A stretch of 64,000 nt of DNA from Alkalihalophilus pseudofirmus (GCF_029094545.1 NZ_CP117835.1:3824001-3888000); one strand, 5' to 3'. Positions 50,188-63,229 are shown, numbered from the stretch's first letter. Made by a program: numbers and translations. Notes: generated from the letters alone by a model not told the origin.

Positions 50188-51939
50188 GTGGTTAAATGGG
50201 TTAGGGATATGAATATTCGGCAAAAGCTCGTCATCATTACCTTACTGCTGCTCCTAGTTCCAAGCTTAATAATCGGCCTCACTAGCTACTTCACTTCAAA
50301 AACCAGCTTAGATGAGGTCGGAGCAACTAAAATTCAAAACAGTGTCTACATGACTGCCGAGCTTATTCGTATGGTGCAAACCGAGGTTGAAAGCGGGGCT
50401 CTAACGTTAGAAGAAGCGCAGGATCGAGTAAAGACCGCGATTCTTGGCGAGAGACAAGCTGATGGTACAAGGCCTGTCAATCCGAATATTGACCTTGGCG
50501 AGAACGGCTATATTATCGTGTATGACGAAGCCGGAACATTGGTTGCTCACCCTAATATAGAAGGTGAAAATTTATATAATGTTCAGGATGTGGAAGGGCA
50601 GTATTTCGCTCAAGAGGCGATAGAAGTCGCTCAAGCCGGCGGAGGCTTTACTCGTTATCAATGGGCAATGCCTAACGACCTTAATACAGTCGCACCGAAA
50701 ATTATGTACAACCTTTATGACCCGAACTGGGGCTGGGTGATTTCAGGCGGTTCATATATGAGTGACTTTAACGCAGAAGCTAATTCTATTTTACGTAATA
50801 TTTTAATTGTACTAAGCGTCTCCTTGCTCATTGGAGGACTCATTATCTATCTTTTTTCAAAGCTATTCTCAGAACGGATTATCCGGGTGGATCAGCAGGT
50901 GCAGAAGTTAGCAGATGGCCACCTAGAAAGGTATGACCAAGATCAAGGGTATAAAGATGAAATAGGTTCTTTATCTAAAAATGTTCACGTGATGACGAAC
51001 CGTTTCCGTGAGATGATCAGTCAAATTTCTGATGCTTCTACTCAAGTGGCAGCAACATCTGAACAATTAACAGCCAGCGCCGAAGAGACAAGCCGGGCTT
51101 CAGAACAAATTACCGATTCCATTCAGGAGGTAGCTTCTGCAGGAGACGAGCAAGCTGCAGCTGCGAAACAAGCTAGACATTCCACCGCAGCTATTTTAGA
51201 TAATATGAATCATATCTCGAGCAGTGTACAAGCAGTAAACGAGTCCGCTGCTGTAACGAGGGCAAAGTCAGAATCAGGTGGACAGGTTATTTTGCAGACA
51301 ATTAATCAAATGAAGGTCATTGATGATAAAACCGATGAGATCCAAGGAGTCGTACACAGGCTCGGAAGCAAATCAAATGAAATTGAGACGATCGTTTCAA
51401 TGATTACAGCCGTGTCACAACAAACAAATCTGCTTGCTCTAAATGCAGCCATTGAAGCTGCTCGCGCAGGTGAGCACGGCAGGGGGTTTGCTGTTGTGGC
51501 TGATGAGGTCCGAAAGCTCGCCGAACAGTCAAGCCAGTCTGCGAGCCAAATTAACCACCTAATATCAGATATCCAAAAAGACATTTCCCAATCGGTCATT
51601 TCTATGGAGGCGGGCAAAGCTGCCGTAAAAGATGGGAATGCTCTTGTAGATCAAGCAGGCACAGAGTTTAGCGATATTACCGCATCCATTAATGAGGTAA
51701 CATCCCAATTTACAGACGTTACAAATGCCATTGAAGACATTAAAACAGCGACCGAAGAAATGGCTCAGGCGATTGAAGCAGCTTCGCATATTGCAGCGAG
51801 TTCTTCTGATTACTCACAAAATGTAGCGGCCTCTGCCGAAGAACAAAATGCTACTATGCAAGAGATCAGTGCAGCTTCCAACGTGCTGTCAGATATGGCA
51901 GAATCACTACAGGAATCCATTAAACAATTCAGGCTTTAG
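50188..51939 (+). CDS. methyl-accepting chemotaxis protein with Cache domain
   Basis: Chemoreceptor, 583 aa: first helix about residues 14-36, external single-Cache domain (about 40-200, with [20 protein letters not shown] and the [14 protein letters not shown] end), second helix about 205-227, HAMP to about 280 and the MCP signalling domain with tip [21 protein letters not shown]. Such Cache domains bind small organic acids or similar ligands; the ligand is unknown. GTG 50188 follows AAGGGGGG. Confidence 0.92.
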   Translation: MVKWVRDMNIRQKLVIITLLLLLVPSLIIGLTSYFTSKTSLDEVGATKIQNSVYMTAELIRMVQTEVESGALTLEEAQDRVKTAILGERQADGTRPVNPNIDLGENGYIIVYDEAGTLVAHPNIEGENLYNVQDVEGQYFAQEAIEVAQAGGGFTRYQWAMPNDLNTVAPKIMYNLYDPNWGWVISGGSYMSDFNAEANSILRNILIVLSVSLLIGGLIIYLFSKLFSERIIRVDQQVQKLADGHLERYDQDQGYKDEIGSLSKNVHVMTNRFREMISQISDASTQVAATSEQLTASAEETSRASEQITDSIQEVASAGDEQAAAAKQARHSTAAILDNMNHISSSVQAVNESAAVTRAKSESGGQVILQTINQMKVIDDKTDEIQGVVHRLGSKSNEIETIVSMITAVSQQTNLLALNAAIEAARAGEHGRGFAVVADEVRKLAEQSSQSASQINHLISDIQKDISQSVISMEAGKAAVKDGNALVDQAGTEFSDITASINEVTSQFTDVTNAIEDIKTATEEMAQAIEAASHIAASSSDYSQNVAASAEEQNATMQEISAASNVLSDMAESLQESIKQFRL

Positions 51940-51945
51940 AGAGAA

Positions 51946-51980
51946 AAACCGCCCAAAGCGCAAAAGGCCTTGGGCGGTTT
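51946..51980. terminator. bidirectional terminator
   Basis: 11-bp stem AAACCGCCCAA / TTGGGCGGTTT with A/T runs on both sides, between the convergent chemoreceptor and lipoprotein genes. Confidence 0.92.
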
Positions 51981-51983
51981 CCA

Positions 51984-52448
51984 TTAACTTTCGTTTATAT
52001 GCACTTGATATCTAGGTACTTCAAGTAAAAACGTACGCTTTAATTTATCAAGCTCTGACTGTTTCTCACTGTCGTTCAATCCTTTAGGTACGTGAACCGT
52101 CACCCAGGCATGATGACCAGCGATCATAACAGATCCAGGATTAAACGGTGATTCGTTTGCTACAACACGGCGCATTAATGATTGGTGATCTCCCAAGTCT
52201 TCATGATAATTATGAGCGGATCGGTAGCTGCTACCTGTTGTATTTAACTCTCCCATTTGATCAAATGTTTGAGATCTTCGAATCGAACCATAGTTAATCG
52301 GACCAGGACCCAAGAGACCGTATGTTACTCGCTCCGCGCTCGGATGCTGATTGTTGCTTTGTGCTTGAACTTCTGGCTCTTCAGGGTTGTTGCACCCTGT
52401 TACCAAAAACATTCCGGCCAAAACTCCCGCTAACCATTTTCTCTTCAT
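51984..52448 (-). CDS. lipoprotein, possibly YhcN/YlaJ-like
   Basis: 154 residues with a signal peptide and lipobox LVTGC (Cys19). The mature part contains PGSVMIAGHHAWVTVHVPKG followed by a predicted helix and a final strand, a pattern that recalls the YhcN/YlaJ sporulation lipoproteins, but this is only a resemblance. ATG 52448 has AGGAGGTG eight bases upstream; the longer frame to 52496 lacks a site. Confidence 0.68.
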   Translation of the reverse strand: MKRKWLAGVLAGMFLVTGCNNPEEPEVQAQSNNQHPSAERVTYGLLGPGPINYGSIRRSQTFDQMGELNTTGSSYRSAHNYHEDLGDHQSLMRRVVANESPFNPGSVMIAGHHAWVTVHVPKGLNDSEKQSELDKLKRTFLLEVPRYQVHINES

Positions 52449-52514
52449 GATGAGCACCTCCTGCAGCGAATCGCTGCATTTATAGGTTGCCCACATATCT
52501 TAAGTTACTCGTTG

Positions 52515-53135
52515 TTAGATTTGACCATGTTTCACAGCAGGGTCAGGTATGCGTGAAGGCTTATTTGGCACTTCATGACATGTACGGCAGCGAGGCTCGT
52601 ATGCTTCTGATGCCCCAACTAAGATAATTGGATCGGTGTAGGAAGCAGGATTGCCATCAATTAAACGCTGTGTTCTGCTTGCAGGCGTTCCGCAAACCGG
52701 GCAGACCGCTTGAAGCTTAGTAACTTCCTCTGCTAATGCCATCAGCGGCATAATCGGCCCAAACGGCTCTCCTCGAAAATCTTGATCAAGACCTGCGCAA
52801 ATCACGCGGATACCGCGGTTTGCCAGCTCATCTGCCACTGCCACAATTCCTTCATCAAAAAACTGTACTTCATCTACTGCTACTACCTGTGTCTCCGGCA
52901 GTACATGCTCAAGAATATCAACGGACATGCGCACTGGCATCGCACACACCTTTGTTCCATTATGGGAAACCACTTCTTCCTCACTGTAGCGGTTATCAAT
53001 CGCTGGTTTAAATACTTGTACTTTCAGCTTCCCAAAGCTCACTCTTCTTACCCGGCGAATAAGCTCTTCTGATTTTCCTGAGAACATACTTCCACAGATT
53101 ACTTCTAAACGGCCTTCATGCCCCGTCACACGCAT
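52515..53135 (-). CDS. tdk: thymidine kinase
   Basis: Type II thymidine kinase for thymidine salvage. P-loop [11 protein letters not shown] near residue 15, VAVDEVQFF Walker B-like motif near 90, and a lasso/zinc site with CPVC and CRTC pairs. 206 aa. ATG 53135 follows GGGGG. It neighbours rpmE2 and rho as in B. subtilis. Confidence 0.96.
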   Translation of the reverse strand: MRVTGHEGRLEVICGSMFSGKSEELIRRVRRVSFGKLKVQVFKPAIDNRYSEEEVVSHNGTKVCAMPVRMSVDILEHVLPETQVVAVDEVQFFDEGIVAVADELANRGIRVICAGLDQDFRGEPFGPIMPLMALAEEVTKLQAVCPVCGTPASRTQRLIDGNPASYTDPIILVGASEAYEPRCRTCHEVPNKPSRIPDPAVKHGQI

Positions 53136-53284
53136 AGTTTTCCCCCACCTTACAACAAATAATCTTTAACCTGCTTGTCTAAAGATCAATTGATCCCTTG
53201 ATCATAGCATCTCAATTTATTTAAACATTCATTTTGACATGTAATGGATTTTCAATTTCATTTTTAGATATGCCGATTGAACGG

Positions 53285-53471
53285 ATTGCGCCGGTTCAGA
53301 CGATAATTGGGTTGGTTGAAGCGCTGTATGCGCCATTTATACTCGCTTTTGCGTTAATTGACCAGCTAATTGCATCACTCTGTGCTGATTGCGCCGGTTC
53401 ACGCTATTATTGCGTCGCTTCGCAATTGTTATGCGTCTATTCCGCTCATAATTACGCCCATTCAGTCCGCG
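53285..53471 (+). repeat. phased nine-unit array F
   Basis: Units start at 53285, 53306, 53327, 53348, 53369, 53388, 53409, 53430 and 53451 (steps 21x4, 19, 21x3). Six of nine have exact TGCG; unit 9 reads ATTACGCC in phase. It lies upstream of tdk and just beyond the rpmE2 terminator. Confidence 0.9.
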
Positions 53472-53505
53472 CAAATCCCGCTTTAGCCGCACCAGGTGCA
53501 AAAAA

Positions 53506-53534
53506 AACAGGCAAGTGCAGTGCGCTTGCCTGTT
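53506..53534 (-). terminator. terminator of rpmE2
   Basis: 10-bp stem AACAGGCAAG / CTTGCCTGTT with a nine-base loop and an A run at 53500-53507, 12 bp past the stop. Confidence 0.92.
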
Positions 53535-53546
53535 CGCATATCCAGT

Positions 53547-53792
53547 TTACTTCATGTTGTATTTCTTCTTGAAACGATCAACACGTCCACCAACATCGTT
53601 AAGCTTCTGCTTACCAGTGTAGAATGGGTGCGAATCTGAACTGATCTCAACTTTTAGAAGCGGGTATGTGTTACCATCTTCCCACTCAATTGTTTCAGCA
53701 GAACCTTTAGTAGAACCGCTTAGAAACTTAAAACCAGTACTTGTATCCATGAAAACCACTTTTTGATATCCTGGGTGAATACCTTGTTTCAT
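53547..53792 (-). CDS. rpmE2: 50S ribosomal protein L31, type B
   Basis: Ribosomal protein without the zinc-binding CxxC pairs, so the zinc-independent paralogue (B. subtilis YtiA type), which usually replaces the zinc form under zinc shortage. Core features: [25 protein letters not shown], and [10 protein letters not shown] at the end. ATG 53792 is nine bases from AAGGAG; the ATG at 53801 touches it. It is in the place next to rho and tdk where B. subtilis has rpmE, and I see no clear Zur box in front of it. Confidence 0.93.
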   Translation of the reverse strand: MKQGIHPGYQKVVFMDTSTGFKFLSGSTKGSAETIEWEDGNTYPLLKVEISSDSHPFYTGKQKLNDVGGRVDRFKKKYNMK

Positions 53793-53969
53793 TGATTTCA
53801 TCTCCTTCCGCCCTGAATCTCTTCGAAACAGAGTTATCTAATCACACATGACGAAATTATATCAAGCCAAGCCTTGTTTTGCAACTGTATTTTCGATGAT
53901 TTTATACGTTGTTACGCACGATTCTTCATAAAACCGCATCATAGCAGTTTTCTGCATCATCCATTTACA

Positions 53970-55244
53970 TTATTTTCTTCGGCTCGCACCTGACATATCT
54001 TTTTCCATTTCACTGAAAAAGTCAGCATTCGTCTTCGTATCTTTCACCCGCTTAATGAATTGATCGACAAAATCATGCGAATCATTCATTGTCTTACGGA
54101 TCGCCCATAGCTTGTCTAACTGATCTTTTGGCATAAGAAGCTCTTCTTTTCTTGTACCCGAACGGCGGATATCGATTGATGGGAAGATACGGCGCTCAGC
54201 CAATTTACGATCAAGATGAAGCTCCATGTTCCCTGTTCCTTTAAACTCTTCATAAATGACATCATCCATGCGCGATCCTGTTTCTACAAGAGCTGTAGCA
54301 AGGATGGTTAAGCTTCCGCCTTCTTCAATATTACGCGCAGCACCGAAGAAACGTTTAGGACGATGGAACGCAGCCGGGTCAATACCACCGGATAACGTAC
54401 GTCCGCTTGGCGGGATGACTAAGTTATAGGCACGTGCAAGACGAGTGATGCTATCCATTAAAATGACAACATCTTTACGATGCTCAACCAAGCGCATCGC
54501 GCGCTCAAGCACAAGCTCAGCAACTTTAATATGATTTTCCGGAACCTCATCAAATGTTGAACTGACGACTTCGCCTTTTACCGAACGCTCAATATCGGTT
54601 ACTTCCTCAGGGCGTTCATCAATTAACAGTACGATCAATTCCACATCAGGGTGGTTCTCAGCAATACTGTTGGCTACTTCTTTCATAAGAGATGTTTTAC
54701 CAGCTTTAGGAGGTGCAACAATCAATCCACGCTGCCCGAAACCTACAGGAGAAATCATATTAATGATACGAGAAGATACTCGGCCTGGAGCTGTCTCAAG
54801 TTCAATTTTTTGTTCAGGGTATAAAGGTGTTAAGGCAGGGAAATGAGGACGTTCCTTCGATGTTTCAGGTGCATCACCGTTTACTGCTTCTACATGCAGA
54901 AGTCCGTGGTAACGTTCGTTTTCCTTTGGAGGTCTTACTTTACCGGATACCTTGTCTCCGTTACGCAAGTCGAACCTGCGAATTTGAGAGGCTGAGATAT
55001 AAATATCTTCAGAACTTGGCATGTAATTAATTGGTCTTAAAAATCCAAAGCCTTCAGATTGAATGATCTCAAGGACACCTTCCATAAACATCAAACCATC
55101 TTTTTCAGCTTGGCCTTTTAAAATCGCAAAAATAAGTTCACGTTTAGTAAGTTTACTATAATAAGAGACTTTGTATTGCTTAGCTAACTCATAAAGCTCT
55201 TTTAGCTTCATTTTTTCTAAATCTGCAATATTGACACTGCTCAT
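53970..55244 (-). CDS. rho: transcription termination factor Rho
   Basis: Hexameric RNA helicase. N-terminal Rho-N helical domain (about 1-45), cold-shock-like RNA-binding domain (about 50-125, with [10 protein letters not shown]), ATPase domain with Walker [10 protein letters not shown] near 178 and Walker [17 protein letters not shown] near 260. 424 aa, no insertion domain. The 247-bp leader contains 15-bp tandem repeats. Confidence 0.97.
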   Translation of the reverse strand: MSSVNIADLEKMKLKELYELAKQYKVSYYSKLTKRELIFAILKGQAEKDGLMFMEGVLEIIQSEGFGFLRPINYMPSSEDIYISASQIRRFDLRNGDKVSGKVRPPKENERYHGLLHVEAVNGDAPETSKERPHFPALTPLYPEQKIELETAPGRVSSRIINMISPVGFGQRGLIVAPPKAGKTSLMKEVANSIAENHPDVELIVLLIDERPEEVTDIERSVKGEVVSSTFDEVPENHIKVAELVLERAMRLVEHRKDVVILMDSITRLARAYNLVIPPSGRTLSGGIDPAAFHRPKRFFGAARNIEEGGSLTILATALVETGSRMDDVIYEEFKGTGNMELHLDRKLAERRIFPSIDIRRSGTRKEELLMPKDQLDKLWAIRKTMNDSHDFVDQFIKRVKDTKTNADFFSEMEKDMSGASRRK

Positions 55245-55355
55245 TATTCCACCACACTCTAATCATAATAAAAAGTAAGATCCTTTTTAGTAGGTTGTAG
55301 TAGTATAAGTAAAAGATCCGTACTTTTTTTCGAACTAATAAAAATACTTTGTTCT

Positions 55356-55400
55356 ATTACATTAATATAAATTACATCAATATAAATTACATCAATATAA
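55356..55400 (+). repeat. 15-bp tandem repeat x3 in the rho leader
   Basis: ATTACATTAATATAA, ATTACATCAATATAA, ATTACATCAATATAA in direct tandem (one base differs in the first). It lies 112-156 bp upstream of the rho start in an AT-rich stretch, where the promoter is expected; each unit contains a TATAAT-like hexamer on the minus strand (TTATAT). Confidence 0.85.
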
Positions 55401-55490
55401 ATACTTGTATCATTGTACCCCATTAGATCAAATATATTCAAGGAACATTTTCCTAACAAATAGTCGGTAGGAAGCGTAGAGATAAAGAAT

Positions 55491-55516
55491 GAAAGCTAGA
55501 CATGCGTCTAGCTTTC
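55491..55516 (-). terminator. terminator of murAB-glpX
   Basis: Perfect 11-bp stem GAAAGCTAGAC / GTCTAGCTTTC with an ATGC loop, 10 bp past the glpX stop. Confidence 0.88.
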
Positions 55517-55526
55517 GTCACTATGT

Positions 55527-56492
55527 TTATTTAATAACAAGGCCTGGCTTCTTCTTCATACTGTGTGTCCCATCGACAAAACGGACTGTTCCGGACTTTG
55601 CACGCATAACGAGTGATTGTGTTGTTGCACGGCTTCCCTTATAGTAAACGCCTTTTAATAACTCGCCATCAGTTACACCTGTTGCAGCAAAAATACAATC
55701 GTCCCCTTTAACGAGGTCATCCATCAAAAGGACTTTGTTAAAGTTTTCAATTCCCATCTTTCTGCAGCGTTCTTCTTCTGCTTCATTTTGCGGGAGAAGG
55801 CGGCCTTGCAATTCGCCTCCAAGGCATTTTAAGCCTACTGCAGCAAGAACTCCTTCAGGTGCTCCTCCTGAACCAATCAATAAGTCTACACCTGTATCAT
55901 CAAAGGCTGTATTAACAGCAGCTGCAACATCACCATCCGGAAGCAGTTTAATACGGGCTCCTGCTTCGCGAATCTCATGAATGATTCTCGCGTGACGTTC
56001 ACGGTTTAGAATCGTTACAACGAGATCCTCAATATCTTTATTTTTGGCACGAGCAACAGCCTTTAAGTTATCGATAATCGGAGCGTCGATATCAATTTGG
56101 CCGACAGATTCCGGTCCGACTGCAATTTTATCCATGTACATATCAGGTGCATGCAGAAGGTTGCCATGATCAGCAACCGCAAGAACAGCTAGTGCGTTCC
56201 ATTGACCTGAAGCAACGATATTTGTACCTTCAAGCGGATCGACTGCTACATCCACACGCGGGCCATAGCCATTACCAAGCTTCTCCCCGATATAGAGCAT
56301 AGGAGCCTCATCCATCTCTCCTTCCCCAATGACCACTGTTCCTTTCATTGGGATTGTATCAAATACATCTCGCATTGCTTCTGTTGCTGCACGATCCGCT
56401 TCTTCTTTATTGCCAAGACCCATCCAGCGGCCTGAAGCAAGAGCCGCGGCTTCTGTGACGCGGACCAGCTCCATTGATAAACTTCTCTCCAT
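55527..56492 (-). CDS. glpX: fructose-1,6-bisphosphatase class II
   Basis: Gluconeogenic phosphatase of the GlpX family: [26 protein letters not shown] (metal-binding Asp/Glu) and [12 protein letters not shown]. 321 aa. It starts 30 bp after murAB and ends in a terminator, so the two form an operon. Confidence 0.95.
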   Translation of the reverse strand: MERSLSMELVRVTEAAALASGRWMGLGNKEEADRAATEAMRDVFDTIPMKGTVVIGEGEMDEAPMLYIGEKLGNGYGPRVDVAVDPLEGTNIVASGQWNALAVLAVADHGNLLHAPDMYMDKIAVGPESVGQIDIDAPIIDNLKAVARAKNKDIEDLVVTILNRERHARIIHEIREAGARIKLLPDGDVAAAVNTAFDDTGVDLLIGSGGAPEGVLAAVGLKCLGGELQGRLLPQNEAEEERCRKMGIENFNKVLLMDDLVKGDDCIFAATGVTDGELLKGVYYKGSRATTQSLVMRAKSGTVRFVDGTHSMKKKPGLVIK

Positions 56493-56522
56493 CTCTACCC
56501 TCTCCCTTATTGCATCTTCCGT

Positions 56523-57812
56523 CTAGCTTTTTACTTGATCCATCTCATCTTCTGTTAACTTTTCACGCCATAGCTTTGCTCCTAAGCCGAGCAGCTTTTT
56601 CTCGAGGTTTTCATAGCCGCGGTCTACATGTTCAAGACCTGAGAGCTCTGTTACACCTTCAGCTGTGAGGCCTGCTACAACAAGAGCAGCGCCTGCGCGA
56701 AGATCACTTGCCCGCACTTTTGCGCCTTGAAGCGGCGTTTTCCCATTAATAATGGCTGAGCGTCCTTCTACTTTTACATTAGCTCCCATTCTTCTTAACT
56801 CATCAATATGCTTAAAACGGGCATTATAAATAGTATCAGTTACAATACTTGTTCCGCTTGCTTGAGTTAAAAGAGTGGTGAATGGCTGCTGCAGGTCAGT
56901 CGGAAAACCTGGGTAAACAAGCGTTTTTATATCAACGCCTTTTTTCTCCCCTGTGTTATGGATCAAAACTTGATCATCATTCGTTTCAACCGAAACACCC
57001 ATCTCGCGCAATTTTGCGATAAGAGAATCGACATGATAAGGAATAATGTTGTCAATGATCACCTTTTGTCCGATTGCTGCTGCGAGGATCATATACGTGC
57101 CTGCCTCAATTCGATCTGGAATAATCGAATGGCGGCATCCTTTTAGAGAATCGACTCCATCAATACGAATCACATTCGTTCCTGCACCTTTAATTTTAGC
57201 GCCCATGCTCGTAAGCAATGTCGCCACATCAATGATTTCAGGCTCTTTGGCAGCATTCTCAATGATCGTCTGTCCTTTTGCCCGTACGGCTGCCAGCATA
57301 ATATTAATTGTTGCTCCGACACTGACAACATCTAAATATATCCGTGCACCGCGAAGCTCGTCAGCCCTCAGATAAATGGCTCCCTGCTCATTGGTTACAC
57401 GTGCACCAAGTGCTTCAAACCCTTTAATATGCTGGTCAATCGGACGAGGCCCAAGGTTACATCCTCCAGGCAGGCCGATTACAGCTTTGTTAAATTTACC
57501 AAGCATAGCTCCCATTAAATAATAAGAGGCACGCAGCTTCTTCACTTTGCCGTTTGGAAGCGGCATGGCAATCATATTTGACGGATCAATTTTAATCTCT
57601 TGGTCCGCAAGCGAAAGCTCCACCTCTCCACCAATTTCACGCAGTAAATCCCCTAAAAGCTGGACATCTGAAATGCCAGGTAAATTATCAATGGTAACCG
57701 GCGTATCTGCTAAAATAGCCGCCGGGATTAACGCGACTGCACTGTTTTTTGCACCACTAATCTGTACGGTACCCTCAAGCGGATGACCGCCTTCAATCAT
57801 AAGTTTTTCCAT
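56523..57812 (-). CDS. murAB: UDP-GlcNAc 1-carboxyvinyltransferase, second copy
   Basis: Paralogue of MurAA with the same EPT fold. The PEP-binding Cys is in [13 protein letters not shown] and the substrate loop [15 protein letters not shown] is present. 429 aa from ATG 57812 (GGAAGGG upstream); nine further in-frame codons upstream lack a site. Genomic place between tal and glpX matches B. subtilis murAB (murZ). Confidence 0.94.
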   Translation of the reverse strand: MEKLMIEGGHPLEGTVQISGAKNSAVALIPAAILADTPVTIDNLPGISDVQLLGDLLREIGGEVELSLADQEIKIDPSNMIAMPLPNGKVKKLRASYYLMGAMLGKFNKAVIGLPGGCNLGPRPIDQHIKGFEALGARVTNEQGAIYLRADELRGARIYLDVVSVGATINIMLAAVRAKGQTIIENAAKEPEIIDVATLLTSMGAKIKGAGTNVIRIDGVDSLKGCRHSIIPDRIEAGTYMILAAAIGQKVIIDNIIPYHVDSLIAKLREMGVSVETNDDQVLIHNTGEKKGVDIKTLVYPGFPTDLQQPFTTLLTQASGTSIVTDTIYNARFKHIDELRRMGANVKVEGRSAIINGKTPLQGAKVRASDLRAGAALVVAGLTAEGVTELSGLEHVDRGYENLEKKLLGLGAKLWREKLTEDEMDQVKS

Positions 57813-57968
57813 AACCGCATCCCTTCCAACCATACTCACGATTACTAGATAGACGTATAGTTACGTTTGTATCCATTATACCCAAAGATAGGAAAAAGTA
57901 ACGAAGTGAGTTGTCACATTTTAACGATTTATACCGTTTGATGTCACGAAAATCAGGCCTGTTGTGAA

Positions 57969-58607
57969 TTAGCGATTATTCCAATCTGCTAAAAACTTTT
58001 CAATTCCTTGATCTGTTAACGGATGCTTTGTCAGCTGCTTGATCACATTAAAGGGAATTGTTGCAATATGCGCACCGCGCGCTGCCGCTTCTGTTACATG
58101 GACCGGATGGCGTACAGATGCTGCAATAATTTCTGTAGGAATATTATGAACATCAAATATATCAGCAATTTGAGAAATTAAGTTTAATCCGTCGTGTCCG
58201 ATATCATCAAGTCTTCCAAGGAAAGGAGATACATACGTCGCACCTGCTCTAGCAGCAAGCAATGCTTGAACAGCAGAGAAAACAAGTGTGACATTCGTTT
58301 TAATATTAAGCTCAGAGAAAGCATGAACAGCCTTCAGACCTTCTGTTGTCATTGGAACCTTCACTGTAATATTCGGTGCGATAGCAGCAAGTTCCTTCCC
58401 TTCTTTAATCATTCCTTCTGCATCTAGTGCAATCACTTCTGCACTTACTGAATCTGATACGATATCAGTAATTTCGCGAAGACGGTCGTGAAAGTCTACT
58501 CCTTCTTTAGCAACAAGTGACGGGTTTGTAGTCACACCTGCTAAAATACCAAGCTCTTTTGCTTCACGAATATCATCTATGTTTGCAGTATCAATAAAAA
58601 ATTTCAT
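57969..58607 (-). CDS. tal: transaldolase (small MipB/TalC type)
   Basis: Transfers dihydroxyacetone units in the pentose phosphate pathway; this short class includes fructose-6-phosphate aldolases. [16 protein letters not shown] at the N-terminus, and Schiff-base Lys in ITVKVPMT (near residue 86). 212 aa. ATG 58607 is six bases from GAGGTG; the GTG/ATG codons just upstream overlap the site. Confidence 0.94.
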   Translation of the reverse strand: MKFFIDTANIDDIREAKELGILAGVTTNPSLVAKEGVDFHDRLREITDIVSDSVSAEVIALDAEGMIKEGKELAAIAPNITVKVPMTTEGLKAVHAFSELNIKTNVTLVFSAVQALLAARAGATYVSPFLGRLDDIGHDGLNLISQIADIFDVHNIPTEIIAASVRHPVHVTEAAARGAHIATIPFNVIKQLTKHPLTDQGIEKFLADWNNR

Positions 58608-58788
58608 GCTCATCACCTCAAGGAAAAAGTATATGCGCTCTATGTAAACGCTATTAGAATTACTTATCTGACTTGTAATCGCTTACTGATTATAGTAAAA
58701 AAATATCGAGTGATATATCGAGTAATACAACCGTTATTAGTTTAATAAAAATTTGACAGGTTTTGACGAAATTAGTCTTTAAAATGAC

Positions 58789-58820
58789 GTTAAAAGCAGC
58801 TCAAGTGAACTGCTTTTAAC
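58789..58820 (-). terminator. terminator of fba
   Basis: Perfect 11-bp stem GTTAAAAGCAG / CTGCTTTTAAC, 10-base loop, A/T-rich flank, 15 bp past the stop. Confidence 0.85.
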
Positions 58821-58835
58821 GACTGAACCTATTTA

Positions 58836-59699
58836 TTATGCTTTGTTTGAAGAACCAAACTCACGCATTTTGCCTTGAACTGTTTCTTTAATTGCTTCAC
58901 GAGCTGGTCCTAAGAATTTACGTGGATCGTACTCGTTTGGCTTAGCAGCTAGTGTTTCACGAACCGCTTTAGCAGAAGCAATTTGGCTTTCTGTATTTAC
59001 ATTGATTTTAGCATGTCCAAATTCAATTGCTTTTTGAACATCTTTTGTTGGGATACCTGTTCCGCCGTGAAGTACAAGCGGAATACCAACTAAACCATCG
59101 ATTTCTTTCATGTGATCGAAACCAAGGTTTGGCTCACCTTTATAAGGGCCGTGTACTGAACCTAGTGCTGGTGCAAAGCAGTCAACACCTGTTGCTTCAA
59201 CTAGCTCTTTACACTCAGATGGAATCGCATATGCTGCTTCAGCATCATCAACGATTAGGTCATCTTCTTGTCCACCAATGCGGCCAAGCTCAGCTTCAAC
59301 AGAAACTCCAAGAGCATGTGCAACATCAACTACACGCTTAGTAAGCGCGATGTTTTCTTCTAGTGGATAGTGAGAGCCATCAATCATTACAGATGTGAAT
59401 CCTGCATGGATCGCCTCAACACATTTTTCAAAGCTTGAACCGTGATCTAAGTGAATCGCTACAGGAACTGTCACATTGTACTCTTCCATAAGTGATTCAA
59501 CCATTTTCACAACAGTCTTGAAGCCGCCCATGTAACGTGCAGCACCTTCTGATACACCACAGATTACTGGAGAGTTCTCTTCTTGTGCAGCTTGCAGGAT
59601 CGCTTGAGTGAACTCAAGGTTGTTTAAGTTAAATTGGCCAACAGCGTAGCCTTCCGCCTTTGCTTTATTAAGCATGTCTTTCATTGAAACTAAAGGCAT
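58836..59699 (-). CDS. fba: fructose-bisphosphate aldolase class II
   Basis: Zinc-dependent glycolytic aldolase. [13 protein letters not shown] carries the catalytic Asp and a zinc His, [13 protein letters not shown] the second His, and LHGGTGIP the third His and phosphate loop. 287 aa from ATG 59699 (AAGGAGG upstream). A cre-like AAGTAAACGCTTCCT (one mismatch) lies in the 271-bp upstream gap near 59940, of uncertain meaning. Confidence 0.95.
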   Translation of the reverse strand: MPLVSMKDMLNKAKAEGYAVGQFNLNNLEFTQAILQAAQEENSPVICGVSEGAARYMGGFKTVVKMVESLMEEYNVTVPVAIHLDHGSSFEKCVEAIHAGFTSVMIDGSHYPLEENIALTKRVVDVAHALGVSVEAELGRIGGQEDDLIVDDAEAAYAIPSECKELVEATGVDCFAPALGSVHGPYKGEPNLGFDHMKEIDGLVGIPLVLHGGTGIPTKDVQKAIEFGHAKINVNTESQIASAKAVRETLAAKPNEYDPRKFLGPAREAIKETVQGKMREFGSSNKA

Positions 59700-59970
59700 C
59701 GTACATCCTCCTTTATGTGTGAGCATTCATAGATATCTGTGTCCGTCTAAGCGAGCATACTACACCATATCCATTATCAAGATTCCCGAATACAACAATT
59801 ACTATCCAATTGAGCATGCACCCAATCGGGTATGTATATGAGATCTTGTTTTTTCCGCTCGTTTAGTTTGAACGTGTTCATTATAGCATACTCACCAGGA
59901 ATTACACCCTTTTGCAAAGGAGAATCGACAAGTTTTTATAAGTAAACGCTTCCTTTTATATAGAACTCTT

Positions 59971-60333
59971 TTATGAGGTAACTAAGTGGTCTTTAATCAC
60001 TTTTCTCACATCATCAATATCGAATGGTTTGGCAAAATGAGTAATCGCTCCAAGCTGCATCGCTTCATTAATTAAATTCAGCTCACCGTATGCTGTCATC
60101 ATGATCACTTGTACTTCCTCATGCTTTTCTTTAATACGGCGAAGAATCTCAAGCCCGTCCATGCCAGGGATCTTCATATCAAGCAGCACTAGATCAGGTG
60201 ACTCTTCTTCTACTACTTTTAGTGCTTGCACCCCATTTGCCGCTTGGTACAATTGGTACCCATCCTTTTGAAGGATCTCACTTAATAACACACGAATGCC
60301 ATACTGATCATCTACAACTAATACTTTATGCAT
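59971..60333 (-). CDS. spo0F: sporulation response regulator Spo0F
   Basis: Single-domain receiver that passes phosphate from sporulation kinases to Spo0B. Acidic pocket D8-D9, phosphorylation site D52 in LLDMKIPG, Thr80 and Lys102 (HFAKPF); no output domain. 120 aa. Position upstream of fba and divergent from ywjG is as in B. subtilis. Confidence 0.96.
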   Translation of the reverse strand: MHKVLVVDDQYGIRVLLSEILQKDGYQLYQAANGVQALKVVEEESPDLVLLDMKIPGMDGLEILRRIKEKHEEVQVIMMTAYGELNLINEAMQLGAITHFAKPFDIDDVRKVIKDHLVTS

Positions 60334-60613
60334 ACCCTGCCTCCTTAATTGTTATGTCCTCACGTCCGGACCGCCACAATAAAAGGACTCATTCTACCCA
60401 AAATGAGTCTCTCGTTTCTCTTATCTTACAATAAGTTCGGCTGCCTGTGCCTTAATTCCTGCAAAAGAGCTAACATCTTACAAAATATTATCCGACAAGA
60501 TCCTCGAACCATGTCGATTTAAGCGTTTTGATTCAAGCTTTTTTTCTCTTTCCTCATTGATTGGGGTACGCTATAATGCACGTAGACTTTAATGAGAAAA
60601 AGGAGTAACCAAG

Positions 60614-61132
60614 ATGATCCCTATTTTCACTACTCAATTAATGGGCCGAGTTAAGGCGGTTCGTGAAAAAGAAGAAGAATTTGAAGATGCTGCCCGCCTT
60701 TTAGCGCAAGCTTTAGTTGGCGAAGGTACTATATATGTATACGGATGCCGTGAACTTCGCGGTGTTACAGCAGAAGCAGAGTACGGCACAGACCGTGATG
60801 AAAGGATTAAGCCGCTTACTCAAGATAACTTAAGCGAGCTTACACCGGCTGACCGCGTTTTACTTTTCGCCCCTTTTACAAATGACGGTGAAGCATGCCG
60901 AATGGCGACAAAGCTTCATATCCAGGGCGTTCCATTTGCCTCTGTCTCTAATTTTCATGACGAGCAAGACGCATCTTTCTCTCTAGCTGATCTTCATATT
61001 GATTTTGAAAGTGATATCGGCTTAGTCCCTGATGAAGAAGGTAACCGCAGCGGCTACCCTACTTCAATTATCGGACTTTACACGTACTTCTGTATCATGC
61101 TTACAGTTAAGGAGATTATGAGCGAGTATTAA
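60614..61132 (+). CDS. ywjG: YwjG (DUF2529) protein
   Basis: 172-aa protein of unknown function found between spo0F and pyrG in bacilli. The central part (EGTIYVYGCRELRG ... RVLLFAPFTNDGEA) looks like a SIS-type sugar-phosphate-binding fold without catalytic residues. ATG 60614 has AAGGAG eight bases upstream. Divergent from spo0F, convergent with pyrG. Confidence 0.85.
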   Translation: MIPIFTTQLMGRVKAVREKEEEFEDAARLLAQALVGEGTIYVYGCRELRGVTAEAEYGTDRDERIKPLTQDNLSELTPADRVLLFAPFTNDGEACRMATKLHIQGVPFASVSNFHDEQDASFSLADLHIDFESDIGLVPDEEGNRSGYPTSIIGLYTYFCIMLTVKEIMSEY

Positions 61133-61170
61133 AAAGGTTCGTGCCGTTAGTGGTGAGGTGCGAAGGTGCG

Positions 61171-61357
61171 ATTGCGTCAGTTGAGGCGGTTATTGCGTCG
61201 GTTCTCGGTTCGATTGCGCCGGTTCGCTCTGGGTATGCGCCGCTTCCCGCTGTTATTGCGCGGGTTGACTATTAATGCATCACTCTGGCTCGTAATTGCG
61301 TCAATTCAATTATGAATTGCGTCGCTTCAGCCGATGATTGCGCCGGTTGCACAATGA
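61171..61357 (+). repeat. phased nine-unit array G
   Basis: Units start at 61171, 61192, 61213, 61234, 61255, 61274, 61295, 61316 and 61337 (steps 21x4, 19, 21x3). Eight of nine have exact TGCG; only unit 6 (AATGCATC) differs. It is the best-preserved copy. It lies between convergent ywjG and pyrG, just beyond the pyrG terminator. Confidence 0.93.
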
Positions 61358-61380
61358 TGCATAACCCAAAAAAGCATAAG

Positions 61381-61416
61381 AAAAAGGTTTGCCCAATCAG
61401 CGGGCAAACCTTTTTT
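61381..61416 (-). terminator. terminator of pyrG
   Basis: 14-bp stem AAAAAGGTTTGCCC / GGGCAAACCTTTTT with a seven-base loop; A/T runs on both sides allow it to work both ways. Confidence 0.93.
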
Positions 61417-61419
61417 GTA

Positions 61420-63130
<1,711 letters not shown>

Positions 63131-63158
63131 GGTTATAAAATATGCATTTGCTTTTAAT

Positions 63159-63201
63159 AAAGCCCAAAAATGATTCTACCTAGTTCAGGGACAGAAGTCA
63201 A
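63159..63201 (-). promoter_or_regulatory. pyrG promoter with GGGC start
   Basis: Minus strand TTGACT (63196-63201), 17-bp spacer, TAGAAT (63173-63178), then seven bases to GGGCTTT beginning at 63165. The GGGC start is the sequence that permits reiterative G addition when CTP is scarce in B. subtilis pyrG. Promoter and start assignment are from sequence only. Confidence 0.78.
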
Positions 63202-63229
63202 GCCTCTGTTAAAAAGACTGAAAATGCAA

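Noticed and set aside
53793-53969. Zur box upstream of rpmE2
   Set aside because: Expected because type B L31 is often Zur-controlled, but no sequence close to the Zur consensus was found in the gap.
59940-59955. cre site for fba
   Set aside because: One mismatch to the consensus, and it is about 240 bp from the fba start beside the spo0F stop; too weak to list as a feature.
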